Of a DNA stretch of 64,000 nucleotides, positions 1 through 44,531 are shown in pieces. The notes under the pieces are model-generated. The model searched no databases, was not told where the DNA came from, and worked only from the letters and a program-made list of their open reading frames with translations. Made by a program: the position numbers and the translations under genes. The DNA comes from Apostichopus japonicus (taxonomy: Eukaryota > Echinodermata > Holothuroidea > Aspidochirotida > Stichopodidae), in NCBI RefSeq assembly GCF_037975245.1, contig NC_092562.1, forward strand, positions 15,580,521-15,644,520. Reading direction: 5' to 3'. Within the stretch, counting starts at the first letter, position 1, and every line of letters starts with the position of its first letter.

Positions 1-366
1 GTTTGTTCATAAATTGATTTGATGTAAGGATTAACAAAACGTGGTATACCCCCCGTAGAGGATAGATAGTACAAATAATGAATATGCATTACTTAGCTGC
101 CGTTTACCAAAGCAAAATCTTACAGAATACTTAAATGAAAAAGAGGTATACGTAATGTATCAACGATTGTCGATATGTTAGTCGCATATGTTTCGTTCAC
201 CGTAAGGGAGGTTATTAAACCCCTTTATTAACTATATAAATCGCCATTCATTGCACTTGAACTCGTACGTTAGTCTATACGAAAGGTCAACCCATGTCAT
301 ATCATTCCGCACGGATGATTTCCAACTACCTCGTTATCTGTTGTATTTTGGCAGCATGTGAATTAG

Positions 367-584
<218 letters not shown>

Positions 585-1240
585 CCCCCCCCCCGCCTCA
601 TCTCCCAATCACATTTACAGAAAACGCGTTGCCTAAAATGTAACAAACATATACCGTCCTATGAGACAAACAATTTGATTATTTTGTTGTGGATCTTTCG
701 TAACACTCATCTACGGGTGTCATTGTTTTAAATTAATTTAAAGAAAAAACGATACAAATAATATAGCTTGGTAATACCACAGAATGATTCCACTGCGTTA
801 ATGCTCAGCAGATTCAAAATTGTTATGCTTTGATTTGTTAAAGTTCATGTATACAGTGTTTATTGATTATCATATTCACCTATTAATTTTTTTTTTTAAT
901 ATTGATAGTGCAGTGAAAACAGCTTTGTAAATATATCCAGAAAATTATGTAAAGAAAGACAAACAGATCGAAATAAACGAGATGGGAAAAAAAGATAAGC
1001 TTTGATTCGTAACTCTGTACGGTATGTAATTTACTGAGTTTGATGCGTCCAGAAACAATGGGTAATTAATCAATCACCACGACGACACGGTATACATAAG
1101 CGCGCCGGAAAGTCTTGACAATACGAGATTATATATTGGCATATCTGCATGGCTGGTTTGATTTAGGCTCGTAACGTACTCGACTAAAATCACGTTTTTT
1201 CCTCATAGCTTCGATGTAGCCCTACATATCGTCTTCGAAA

Positions 1241-1309
<69 letters not shown>

Positions 1310-1568
1310 CATGCTCAGCGAGATTTATAATTACTATATTTCAGCCCGCATGCTTCGTGTCATGTTTCTACGTGAACTGATCTGAACTAAACGTATTGAT
1401 AACGGAACTATATATTGAAACACAAACTTTGCTCTCTTTTGATTTGGTATTGTTATATTCGACCTCGTTATACAGAGTGATATCAAAGAGCCTCGTGAAA
1501 AGGCTTTCAATGTGGTGCATTATTTTTCTCATTCAATAGACATAACCAGTCCACACTGTCTTCGGAAG

Positions 1569-33478
<31,910 letters not shown>

Positions 33479-33796
33479 CCTCACCCCTAACCCCAACCCC
33501 GCCCATCCACGTCGTTACTGCTTCTTGCATTCCTTCACTTTTCTTTGTGCAATATATTTTCTTTTCATAAGATCACAAGTCATTATCACCTTTATATCTT
33601 CTCAGTTATTTTAAAATATTCAAAAGTGTTTTCTTCTCTTTTTTTTTTTGGGCTGTGTGTATGTTTAAACTTAGGCATTTCTATCTGATAGACTGAGATT
33701 GATTGAAAGATTGATTGATTGCTATTTAATCCCAATTGGTTTAGGTGATGATATTGATCACCTTATTGCAATCAAAATAAATATATAATAAAAAAG

Positions 33797-34045
33797 ACTC
33801 TTAACATTTAGAATTCACTCTTTGTGAATCTCCACGGTGACCACTCTTTTAAAGAGTGAATTCCACTGCTTTCCAAGAGTGATTTCCTATCAATTCAAAA
33901 TCAGTTTTTTTTTTCGTGAACCCACTCTACGTTAAAAGTGAACTTTACTCCTCAAAAGAGTGATCATGATGGAGACTCACAAAAGAGTGATTTTTTCGCT
34001 CTATGGAGTTAAGAGTGTAAATGTTTAGAGTGAATCTTAGATCTC
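33797..34045. mobile_element. Short palindromic repeat element downstream of P4HTM
   Basis: About 250 bp built from AGAGTGA and TCACTCT blocks, with outer segments that fold on each other (CTCTTAACATTTAGAATTCAC on the left, GTTAAGAGTGTAAATG on the right). It looks like a MITE and has no coding sequence. It lies just after the P4HTM polyadenylation signal. Confidence 0.5.
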
Positions 34046-34839
34046 TTAAAATAAGTAGAAAATGCTTCTTTTATAGTTCTACATGTGTAGCCATGGTGTT
34101 GGGATTTCGAATACAAATGTTCATGTTTCGTGTTAAAGGAAAATGCTAGTTTTTTTTTATTTTTATTTTATTTTGGTGTGTTATACATAACAATGGTGAT
34201 GGGAAGGACGTACACATATTTCCATCTGTTAAATTAGTCTCCGCGTTTGAAAGGTCCCAGTTACAACTTATCTCAGTGAAAAAGTGTCCCATAAAAGTGC
34301 CTAATAAGTTAACTACGGTACCGTATATCTAGTGCCTTTGTTATTTCTGATGTAAACGTCATGCGTCAGTTAAAATAGTTGCATGCCCCCCTGTCAGCCG
34401 TAAAAAAAACAAATGACAATTTTTACTGTAGGTGTGTAACTAGTATTTCGTAAGTGTTAGACCGGACGTATGGCTAAGTGGGGACTGGGGGGGGGGGGTC
34501 GGGGAGGGGGAAGATGTGAGAAAAAGTAATGTTGGTAATCAGCTTCTGTTTTTCTCCACCATCTACCCTTTCCGTACACCATCCCGATACTAGGAACAAT
34601 ATGCTTACGGCAGATTTAAGCCTAGCTAAAGTGATCTTCAGGTGGCTGAAGTTTGAATTGTTTTGCAAACTTGCTGAACTTTTTCTGCATCTTCAGGTCA
34701 AAACCTAACACCATATCATATTTCATGGCGAAAATGTGATTTTGTTGTTGTTGTTGTTAATTTTGTGTTATTTTGTAACTTCATCTGTCAACAGCAGAGT
34801 GGGTGTTATCAACATGGCAATAGGGTTTTGGGGTTTCGA

Positions 34840-35300
34840 TGACAAGCGAAAGCTATGCAGTCATGATGGTGTGTGGGTGGGCGTATGTGTGTGTGACGCC
34901 TTGCTTGTAAACACGATATCTCAAGAACAGTAACGTTGATGAAAGTCATACTTGGCATGTAGATGCCCAATATTGAGTAAAAGAACACCATTGAGTTTGG
35001 TGGAGGTCAAAGGTCATTTTCAGGTCACCAGAGGTCAAACTGTGAAAACCTTGTAAAAACGATATCTCAAGATGGAAACATTAACAAATCTAATACTTGG
35101 CATGTAGATGTCCTATATTGAGTAGAAGAAACATATTGCTTTTGGTGGAGGCCAAAGGTCACTGGAGGTCACCAGAGGTCAAACTGTGAAAACCATGTAA
35201 TCAGGATATCTCAAGATGGGAAACTGTAAGGAATCTCATACTTAGTTTGTGGATGCCCTATATTGAGTGCAAGAACCTTATTGTTTTTGGTAGAGGTGTG
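34840..35300. repeat. AGGTCA repeat family, copy set 3
   Basis: About three tandem units of ~148 bp. Cores are GAGGTCAAAGGTCATTTTCAGG at 35003 and GAGGCCAAAGGTCACTGGAGG at about 35152. Units share AACGATATCTCAAGATGG and GGCATGTAGATG. It starts with a TGTGTGGGTGGGCGTATG lead. Confidence 0.7.
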
Positions 35301-35704
35301 TATTGCCACATGACATGTGTTTATTATGCCATAGTGTAATACTGCATCTAAAGAGTGGTTCAGGGCATATATATTGTAAGAGCTATTTCTGGGGACGAAG
35401 CAGAAGTCTAGTGTAATGAAGTCACCGAAACCTCAATGCATTTTTGCATTCTGGTCGTTTTTCTGTTGTAAGTTTTCAATCATTTATCCAGAGAGGAAAA
35501 TCAAATTTGTACAAAAGAGTTTCATATGATGGAGGTCTACTTACAGAGAACATTGACAGCTAAGCAAACATTCCAATTGTATATCAAGATGTCAAGGGTT
35601 AATCAACAGGAAGATTATAATAGTTTAAGTAAAGCTTAAAAAAAAGTACATCTATCGTAATGACATCACAGACCACCCACTGTGTTTCACTTCCTAGAGA
35701 ACGG

Positions 35705-36080
35705 GAGGGTTTAGCCAGTCAAAGTAAAGGCGATGGCATTTGAAGCAATGAGGCTTAGCAATCGAGAGGTTCAGGGTGCGATCCCCGTCCGGGTCATAGT
35801 AAGGTGGGTTTTTCATCCAAGAGCAATCTACGGTTTTTCCCATCTGAAATGACTTTTCTAAAATGAAAAGATTCCAAATTTTAGTTAAAATATTGAATTG
35901 GAAGCCACCCGACGTGAAAGTTGTAATCCAGAAGCCACATTCATGGTGGCGTTCGAAGCGTCGTAAAAATAACTGCCTCAATATTTTCCATCAACCATAT
36001 CTGCTATATAGGCAAAATGTTGCGATGGAAAGTATAAGAGTGTGGAATATTTCTTTTGCTTTTAAATATAAGTGTTACGT
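35705..36080 (+). mobile_element. tRNA-derived SINE downstream of P4HTM
   Basis: The head has a decayed A box (TTTAGCCAGTCAAAGTAAAGG) and a B-box-like GGGTGCGATCCCC at about 35774, with CGATGGCATTTGAAGC between, like a Leu/Ser-type tRNA with a long variable arm. The body continues with GGTGGGTTTTTCATCCAAGAG. The 3' limit is approximate. Confidence 0.6.
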
Positions 36081-37084
36081 CAACTAGTATCAGAATTTCC
36101 CATCGATCATGAACCATTGACATACAAACTTGGGTTGATATAGCAGATAATTAAATGGTTTTTAAATTGTTCTTGTTTTCAGATCCAGAGAACCGATTCT
36201 CAGATTTACTTTTACGAGAAATTCTTCTCTACCATTGCTAATTCGTAAATAATATAAGACCCACAATGGAGGATTGGGGTGTTGGAGGGGGGTATGGTAG
36301 GAGTGATCGGGTGGGGGGGGGGGTATGGTAGGAGTGATGTTAACTACATGAATGAGGAAGGTTCGCGATAAAATACATTATATTCCGTTCCCAAAACTGG
36401 ATCTAAGTGAGAATAAAATATATTAACTAACTGTGCCTTGATTAATTAAGAGAAGACTTGTACAGTGAAATGGATATTGTACTTGCTCATGCTAATACTT
36501 ATTATTATTTCTCATTTGGATTTAATTTGAGTTACCCCGTAATTCTTTCAATCAGTTTGCGTTAATATATAGTACTATATGTAAAACATAAAAAAATGAC
36601 GTTGAAATATTAAAAAAAAAGTACTTGGATTTTAAATGATAAATGTTTTTCATTTTTTGTTTTGTTTATGGTATATTAAGTAGAAAAATGGTAAATTACA
36701 ACAACAACAAAAATATCCTTCATAGTTTTCTAACTGTCAATACCGTTAGAATAGACTTGAATGAATATTCATCACCATGTTTGATGAGAGGGGATAGGGG
36801 GTAGCCCTGGGGTCGATTAGGGCCCTGCAACGATCAGGTGGCTCGGCCGGGAAGCATGGGATAAATCATAATGTTTTAATCATTTTCATCAGATATCGAA
36901 GGGAAAATAGAATACTGAAAAAGATAATCCCGGAGACACAATTGCCCCCAGGGCCCCTAATGCCCCCCCCCCCGTGTATCACCCATCATGTTACATAATG
37001 CTGTTTCAAAGGTAATGTATTTAAGAAGGTCTATCTCTCTATTCACCTCTGCCTCCCTTTTTTTCTCTCTCTCGCTGTATGTAC

Positions 37085-37330
37085 ATCCGCCTTATAGTTC
37101 AAGAACTTATTGTTCTTTCAAAGGTCGCGTGAGGTCAATAGAGGTCCATGTTTGAAACTCCACATGTCAAAAGTGGATGAACCTCATAAAACGAATGTGG
37201 GTTCACTTTCTTAAGTGTTTGTAGAGTTAAAAGGTTAACAGAGGTCACCATGCAGAAGTCAAAGATTGACAACTTTGTAAACATGGTAACTAAAAAAAAG
37301 GGACACTTTGATTAACTTTATAATTGGTAT
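37085..37330. repeat. AGGTCA repeat family, copy set 4, diverged
   Basis: Contains CAAAGGTCGCGTGAGGTCAA, AGAGGTCCATG and ACAGAGGTCACC with AACTTTGTAAACATGG. It lies just downstream of the minus-strand EGF gene stop. Confidence 0.5.
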
Positions 37331-37411
37331 ATGAATTCAACTAAGGGAGTAGGAAAATATTTTTGAGTCAAAATTGGTTTAAGTTTTAAACACATACAAC
37401 AAAACCGGTTT

Positions 37412-40400
37412 TCAATTTCTGAAGTTTAAAGTGAAAACATGTTTTTTGCCGACACAATCCTCCTCTTCTGGTGGATAGTCTTCCGGGTCGTTTTCCTGCA
37501 AAGAAAGAGAAAAATTTATATTATTATTGAGCAACGTATAAAGATAGCATGTATAGGGTAACTAATAGTCATAACGTTTATGGCAAGCCATATGGGACAA
37601 AAACCGCATAATATCGTATTAATACGAATCTATATGCGCGTATTAATTCGAACATATACGCGTATATTAAATCAGACCCTTAAGGGAGACTGAAAGACAG
37701 AGTGGGCCGGGTGGATGATCAAGCCCACCTACCGATAGGCTTAGCAACGGGTGGGGCTCGGTGGGGTGCGGGCGTGGGTCTTGCCTCTGTCAAAAATATT
37801 TTCCCACCCCTATAAACAAAATTGTCATGCAAAAACATGATTTTTTTAAAATAAGTTTCTGCCTGCCCGCCCCCCCCCCTCCACCTAGAATAGCATTGCT
37901 GTCCTTCTAATAACAAATGAAGTCTAGCTACGCCATGAGACTTAGATATTGAGGCCCGGGCACCCAATAAGTGCAAGAATTTAGGTCCATTTTCTTCTCG
38001 CGGGCCTGATTGAAATCTTTCGCCGCATTGGGCAGGAACGAGGTTGTTGTGTTCATTTTCTTGGTTGTAATAGTTACAGCGGTATTCTAACAGTGAGTTG
38101 CAACTTACAAACGATACACACAACTCACTGTAAATATCTATAACATCACGAAGGTAACCTCGGCAAGTCGGAGTATCGAACTCTCGTTCATCGGACGAGA
38201 TATTGACGCGGTTAAACGCGAATGTTCTTTAATTGGAAGATTTTTGTACGTGCAGGTTTGAATAGTTCCAATTCGTTTTGTCGTAATTGAATGAGAGCAT
38301 TCCGTGGTTACATACCTGTTGCTCTTGATCATACGTGATACTAAAAACCCAAAATCGCATCCACAATATGTAAGTAATGGTAACCAATAATTTTCGGACG
38401 TGTACATGATTAATGCCTGCAAACAGTATGGCATGTTACAAACTACTTCTTCCTTTTATTGCAATTTTAATTTTCGAGAGCGAATGTATTATTATTAGGG
38501 CTCGAGCGCCGGTTATATTCACCAAGCTGTTGGTCGTGCTTTCCATAAAATCTTTATCAGTGAAATCCAGCTATACGTTTTGCAATGTTTTTGGAGGGTG
38601 GGGAAGGGTTGAGGGTGGGGCAGGGGATTTCAGTTAGAATACCTTCGACCCCATACTCGTCTTACCTCATCTTCAGTATCATAAACTCTTCCGTAGCTGA
38701 TGTAAAGAGCTATTGCAAGGATAAGCAGCAGTACTGACGTCACAAATAAAAGTATGACTATCCATGTAAACCATATGTGATAGTTGTTACCTGGAAGACA
38801 ATATTGAAATGAAAAGAACAATGGTGTCAGAGGTGGGAAATGACATCTATGATGTGTTTCATTGTCTCGTGATTAGGAAACAACACTGGCGATACAAACA
38901 GAAGTGCAACTATACACATGGTCCACCGCATGGCCTGGTTCCTGTTTGGAAGAACTACTGAAGTGATGGTGTCAGAGGTGGGACGATAAACTTAATAAAC
39001 ACCTCTAGACCAAAACTCGAAGAACGAGTGTTGCTTGCGTGGGGGAATATGTTTCCCTTTTCAATATCTGACTGTCTCCTTTCCCCCTTCTATTCCCCCT
39101 CACCCTCCCTCCTTTGTTTTTTTTATAGAATTATGCTTATTATAATACATTTTAATGATATTACTGCACATAAGAAAATATTCATATTTAACACAAATTA
39201 TTGATTTTGAATTGTTAAAATTCTACTTGCTAAAAAATGTTAAACCATGCATTCTCATGATATAATCAAATGAGAGATATTGAAAATATTTAGAAACAAT
39301 ATTAATGACATGTTACCACTTTTTCCGGCCAATTTTGTCGGTTCAGTTGGACTTTCTTTTGTAATTATCAATGACAACATCTTTGTGAACTTCTCTATGA
39401 TCAATGGACTCGTGAATTCATCTCGCAGTTTCGTCGTAGAGGGGCGATGCCGTTCAGGAGTGGCGGAATCTATAAAGACAGAACGAACTGACTTAAAGGA
39501 GTGTTCACTGCTAAAAAAACAAGGGGATATCGGATTGATTGGATATTACCTAAGACATGCTATATATAAAGTTTTCTTAAAATTTTCAAAACTATATATT
39601 GTAGCTGGTGGTTGTCATTCTCAAATAGTATTTTCCGGATTTGGTGATAGTAAATATCGAACAATTAAATGTATCATTGATATAAAAAGCTTTAAAGAGG
39701 TCTTCCCGTTGTTTAAACCCGTCGTAGCATTTTAGTACCGCGATATATTTGGGTTTCGAAATTTGGTAAATATGTTTGTGAATCCATCTGGCCACAGCAG
39801 CGTGCATGCAATGGTCTTCGTGGAGGTTGAGTAGCGTGGCCATATATAGCAGTGTTACATCAATTGAGGTACCGCTTTGATGATAAGGCACTCAGGCGCG
39901 TAGCCAAGGGGGGGGGTGAAGGGGGCGACCGCCAACCCCTCCCCCTTGAGCATATATTTGTTTGTATGTTTTTATGATATCGCTAGTAATTTCAAACTAG
40001 AAAATGCTAAGATGCAACTTACAAGGCCTGGGAAGTGCCATTTCCAGCGATCTGGGAGGCATTTTCGGCCACGCTTCGCGCCAACCTATGGTGGCGCTAC
40101 GCTTAGATAGTTTGCTGAGCCATATATACGGCTCTGATTGTTTGCCTACAGGTCCGCCCCTCCCTTGGCAAAATCCTGCCTACGCGCCTGAAGACACTTT
40201 AAGAAAAGACCACAAAATCATACCAGATAAAAAGCCTAGTCAAAAAACTAAACAACTGAAATTACCCTCAAGCCCTGTTCCCTTACATTGAGACGGTGTG
40301 CCCAATCATGACGGTGTTATGTAATGATAACTAGGTCACTCAGGGCAGGGCATGGGCACGGAAACTAAACAACTTGATATGCTCTCGACCCTGAGATGCT

Positions 40401-41622
40401 AAGGGTATCGACTATCGACTAAATCGACACACGAAGCATAACGTTAGTTATATATAACGAGCAATTGATCGAACGAACGAACGAACGATCACTAAATCCC
40501 GAAGTTGATCTGACAGTGAATTTATCGTTTCTCACCAGATTGACCATTATTTGACTCGGGTTGTTCGGTCATCATTTCAGGAGGAGTTTTCCTCGAAGTT
40601 GTGCTATCCGTGCTTTGCATTTCATGAGACATACGTCTGGTAGCAGTAGTACGATGAAAACTTGCACTTGTTAAAACACTGTCAGTTTCTTCCGTTGATT
40701 TGATTGATTGACTCATGGTAACTAATCTTGACGTCACAACAGTTGTCGCTGGTCTGGTAGATGTCACTGAGAACACAAGTTAAAACAAATTAAAGGACAT
40801 GTGATGGGGTGCTGCTTGTTCCAATTTCCTACATTGTGCACCCCCTCACTTTCCCCATATGCAAATGTTATACCACAGTTGCTTATACGTTACGCTAGAC
40901 ACAAAATTATAGTGATGGCCCCCTTCATGTATAGTAACTTGCATGGTACTTTGAGGTATGTGTCACATGCACTAAGTTACGTCTCCTGCTTAAAACGTTT
41001 GTGAATTCGAAACATGGTGTCATAGTTACACATGGATGTGAATAAGTATACCTGTGCAGTCGCGATTTCAAAGGAGTTTTGGGTGTGAACCCTTGCCCCC
41101 CCCCCCCCCCATCTCCAACACCCACCCTCCCTTTCAACCTCACGCAAAACACTTAAATGTAGTTATTTAGTGCAATATTGTGATTAGACCTGTGATTGTC
41201 TAAATATACATCAGAATAAACCCTTTGACGTCAATATTTGCATTTATATTTATGGGAGAGGACCCAATACCCCCTACATGGGAGGAATCAGTTTCAACTA
41301 CCCTAGGGACAACCCTATCCGTTATAAAATAATAATAATAATAATATAATAAAAACAATAACAATAATAATAATAACAATAATAATAATAATAATTAAAA
41401 ATAATAATAATAATAATTTGAAAAAAATGACGACGATGACGACGATGATGATGATAAATGATGATGATAATAATCATGATGATGATAACCCCTCTGTTAT
41501 ACCTGATGGATCGCAGGTTGAACTTCCCGTGAAATTTTTGGGACACAAACAGAAGACAATTACACCGTCTGGCATGAAAGTACAAATTCCACCATTCTTA
41601 CATGGGTTTGGCTGACATGATG
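37412..41622 (-). CDS. EGF-stalk-transmembrane protein, 5' end not found
   Basis: I do not recognise an orthologue. Four exons on the minus strand join in phase, transcribed from high to low coordinates: 41622-41503, 40766-40536, 38790-38666, 37495-37412. They give 185 residues plus a stop. Exon one is a complete EGF-like module with six cysteines (CQPNPCKNGGIC, then FCLCPKNFTG). Exon two encodes about 76 residues rich in Ser, Thr and Arg, like an O-glycosylated stalk. Exon three has one strong hydrophobic helix (about residues 122-148, core VILLFVTSVLLLILAIAL) followed by SYGRVYDTEDE. Exon four is an acidic tail with EDYPPEEED, ending in NFRN. Introns are phase 1, 1 and 0, the usual pattern for shuffled EGF modules. 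Type I topology is inferred. A signal peptide and further extracellular modules should lie above 41622 but I could not find them. Confidence 0.8.
38824..38990 (+). mobile_element. Pair of primer-binding-site-like direct repeats
   Basis: TGGTGTCAGAGGTGGGA occurs at about 38822 and again at about 38970, the same 17-mer as at 8204. The two are roughly 150 bp apart, just outside the transmembrane exon of the minus-strand gene. No LTR boundary was recognised, so these may be fragments of one family. Confidence 0.35.
39893..40190. mobile_element. Short hAT-like MITE, 298 bp
   Basis: Ends CAGGCGCGTAGCCA and TGCCTACGCGCCTG form inverted repeats with one mismatch. Flanks AAGGCACT (39885-39892) and AAGACACT (40191-40198) agree at 7 of 8 positions, as expected for a hAT target duplication. 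It lies in an intron of the minus-strand EGF gene. No coding capacity. Confidence 0.75.
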
Positions 41623-44531
41623 CTATCAGTGAAGACAAGAAAAAAAAAAGCAAATATAGAATGTAAATCTAGAATTGCCATCAAAGTGTTCTAAAATGTT
41701 TTTTTTTTATTTAACATTGTTAATGGCCAAAAAAGAAAAACAGTTTCAAATCACACACAAAAATATGGGCCTATATTAAATTAATTTCGTTTTGAGATCG
41801 AAGCATTTTAAATTTAGTAAACGACATGCATGGAGAATGGGGGGGGGGTGTTTTCTTTCTTATTTACGACTTAATTTTACAGCAACAGCTTGAAATGACT
41901 GAATGAAATGTTGCCAATTTAAAAAAAACAATATCATCAGCAAAATGAATTATTGTATGTTGAAATTAAAAAATGCAAACCGAAGGTCCCGTGAGCCCCC
42001 CCCCCCCCACCTTTATTGCACTTTTCATATTTCCTCAAGTATATTATGAAAATTAGAACACAGCATTATTTACCCTACCTCTCGCCCACTTCCCCCCCCC
42101 CTCACCCCACTTCCATGTGCACCATTCCTCATCAGGGCTTCAGGATACACTTGAAACTGTAATAGATGCCCCGTGAATTGGACAATAATTGAACGCCCAA
42201 AGCTGTTCCTTTTTCTAGCAGGAGTTTTTTCCTTCGAGAATTGTTCCTTTCAGTCTCATAACGCCATTCCCTCTAATCTGTATAACCTATATAGATCGGT
42301 GACAATCACTCTTAGGGTTTTTCTTAACATTTATATGCATATGAGATAAGGCACCTTATAGATGATGAGTCATGTGTTTTCATATATAAAACAGTGGTCC
42401 AACTTACCCTGAATATTTCCAATTTGGCTGCAACAAATCCAAAGAAAGCTCAGATTATATACGGAAAGAAAAATTATTTTGGTCATAATGAGTATAAATT
42501 CAGCAAACGTGTATCACTGCGGATTCAAATATCCAATTCCAAACGGAGCAATAATGATATGCTACTAACTATACTACTACACACAAAAGTAAAGATAATA
42601 AGCCTATACCCCGCAAAAATACCACCTTCTTTCACTTCAGTACAAGTATGACATACTACGTATATAGATGCCAAAATTATAACGTTTTCGGAGAATAAAG
42701 TCTAGTTTGACCCACTGTGACATATACGGTACCATTCACCATTCTTAGGACGAGTGCGCCATATATTCTTGTTTATCATTCTTTGACACGTCTTTCTTTT
42801 CAATGGAACTGAAAAATTAAATCCATTTATATTTCCCTGAATATAAGCTGCGCTTCGGGGTATATAATATAACAATGCAAGTAGCATACCTTACCCGTTT
42901 GCTAAGCTATTGTGCGTCAAGCTAACATGTAGATAAATTTACTACTATTTGAAATCAGAAGTTCAGATGTCACCACCTTGTATTACAACGTTTCATTGCA
43001 GATCTTCGAATCAAAATATCATTTTGAAAGAAAACAACTTTGCAAAATGAAATAGTAGAGAAATTGTATATCTCAAATCTGAGTTGAAATTTAGTGGTGG
43101 GCAAGAGGGCCCGAAGCCCCGGCCGCCTGTTTTTCAAGGAACATTGCCCCCACCCCCTCCAAAGTTAGAAGGGCCAATTTTCCTACTAAAAATAACACTT
43201 ATTCTATATTCGTACTTAAAATATGCAAGGGGGGTTACTGAAATATTTGTGGAACGGAAAATGCACCGAAATTTCAGTCAGTTTGTCGGAAAGCTTCTAG
43301 TTAAGTAGTTTTGAGATTACTGCCCCCTCTATTACTGGCGCAAGTATACCACTACCCTTGAAAGTTTGTGTTCAGGTTCAATCCACGGTCTCCCCTGCGA
43401 CTAAAATGGGACAGGTCAGCTAAACATGATTGATCATTTATGGAATAAATGCGAAAAGTAATAACAATTAAAACGGCTGTCAAAAGAGAGAGAGAAAAGA
43501 GGGTTCGCGAGGTGGAGAGAGAGCCAGACAGAGGGAATACCGGTAGCACTCCTAACTTCAATTTCTTTTTCGTTGTTGGTATATATAGCCTAGCTAATAG
43601 CAGAACACATTATGATGTTATTACGGTGTTATTTGACTAATAAACTGAAACTGAAACTCGGACAGGCAATCCATTGATCTGCATAAAGATTAGTCAATGA
43701 TGTCACTGCACTCGACTCGTCAAATGATCTCACACCAGCGGTACAAGTTAAGAAAAATCACATAAAAAAGAGGTTGTGCACGAAAGCCAAAACTCTCAAT
43801 CCCACTCCGACCTAAGCCTTAATTGAAACTGTGTGATAATGACGAATTACGTCAAGTGAAAAGCCTATCACGAGTCGCATCCGGGAAAGGGAATACATAT
43901 TACAAAATAGTACTGCATATTTGCCTGCAAATACGCAGTATTGTAGTGCACGTGGAGTGCTTGCAGTATAGTAAGAACTTTTCGGTTCTTCATGGTGTTA
44001 TGTTTTGATCGGACAACACACCAGGGAGTATAGTCGTGTAGGTTCCTACAAAGAGAGGGTCTTTGTGAGCGCCGTGACAGGCTCAGAATAAGTTGGCTAC
44101 GCAGCTAGCCTCTGAAACTGCTCATGTAGTACAGAGACTGTATGAAACTATTTATCAATTTAAATAAAATTAAAAAAATAATCATTTTTCAACGTCCAGT
44201 CATATAGGTATCGTTCACTTGGCCAGAAATGCCAATATTGTAGAGCCTACACTACGATGATGATCAATGCTGTTGCTAGAAATAACTCCCTTTTCGGGAG
44301 GCGTCTTTAGCTTTCAAGAAACTAACATGGAGCTACATTACGTTTAAATGTAAATAAATAAACTTGTAAAACTATAGAATATCACAAGACATCTTGACGT
44401 GTTATTCAAAGCAATTATTTCCAAAACGATTTAAAGTGATATGATCTGATCTTCTCGCTTTCTAACAAAAACGATCGGATTTGTCTCGATCTTATAGAAT
44501 GACTTGAGGACGAGCCTATCGAAGCTTCAAA
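41623..44531. other. Gap between the EGF gene fragment and UROD
   Basis: It should hold the missing 5' exons of the minus-strand gene, but none is convincing. A minus-strand frame at 42887-42702 has one acceptor-like site and two Cys but no matching donor. Sequence near 43440-43660 ends in AATAAACTGAAACTGAAACT, like a repeat tail. The last 150 bp before 44532 should include the UROD promoter; no TATA box is obvious. Confidence 0.4.

Noticed and set aside
1512-1568. Upstream start for P4HTM
   Set aside because: The in-frame ATG at 1512 would place 19 mixed residues before the hydrophobic signal segment; the start at 1569 gives a normal signal peptide.
39280-39735. 151-codon frame on the plus strand
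   Set aside because: It is AT-rich with no family motif, overlaps an equally open minus-strand frame, and lies in an intron of the minus-strand EGF gene.
42702-42887. Upstream exon of the EGF-stalk-TM gene
   Set aside because: An acceptor-like TTTTTCAG and two Cys are present, but no donor in the right phase and no EGF or other module.
43352-43561. Signal-peptide exon for the minus-strand gene
   Set aside because: The hydrophobic stretch lies in a segment ending AATAAACTGAAACTGAAACT that looks like a repeat tail, with no phase 1 donor.
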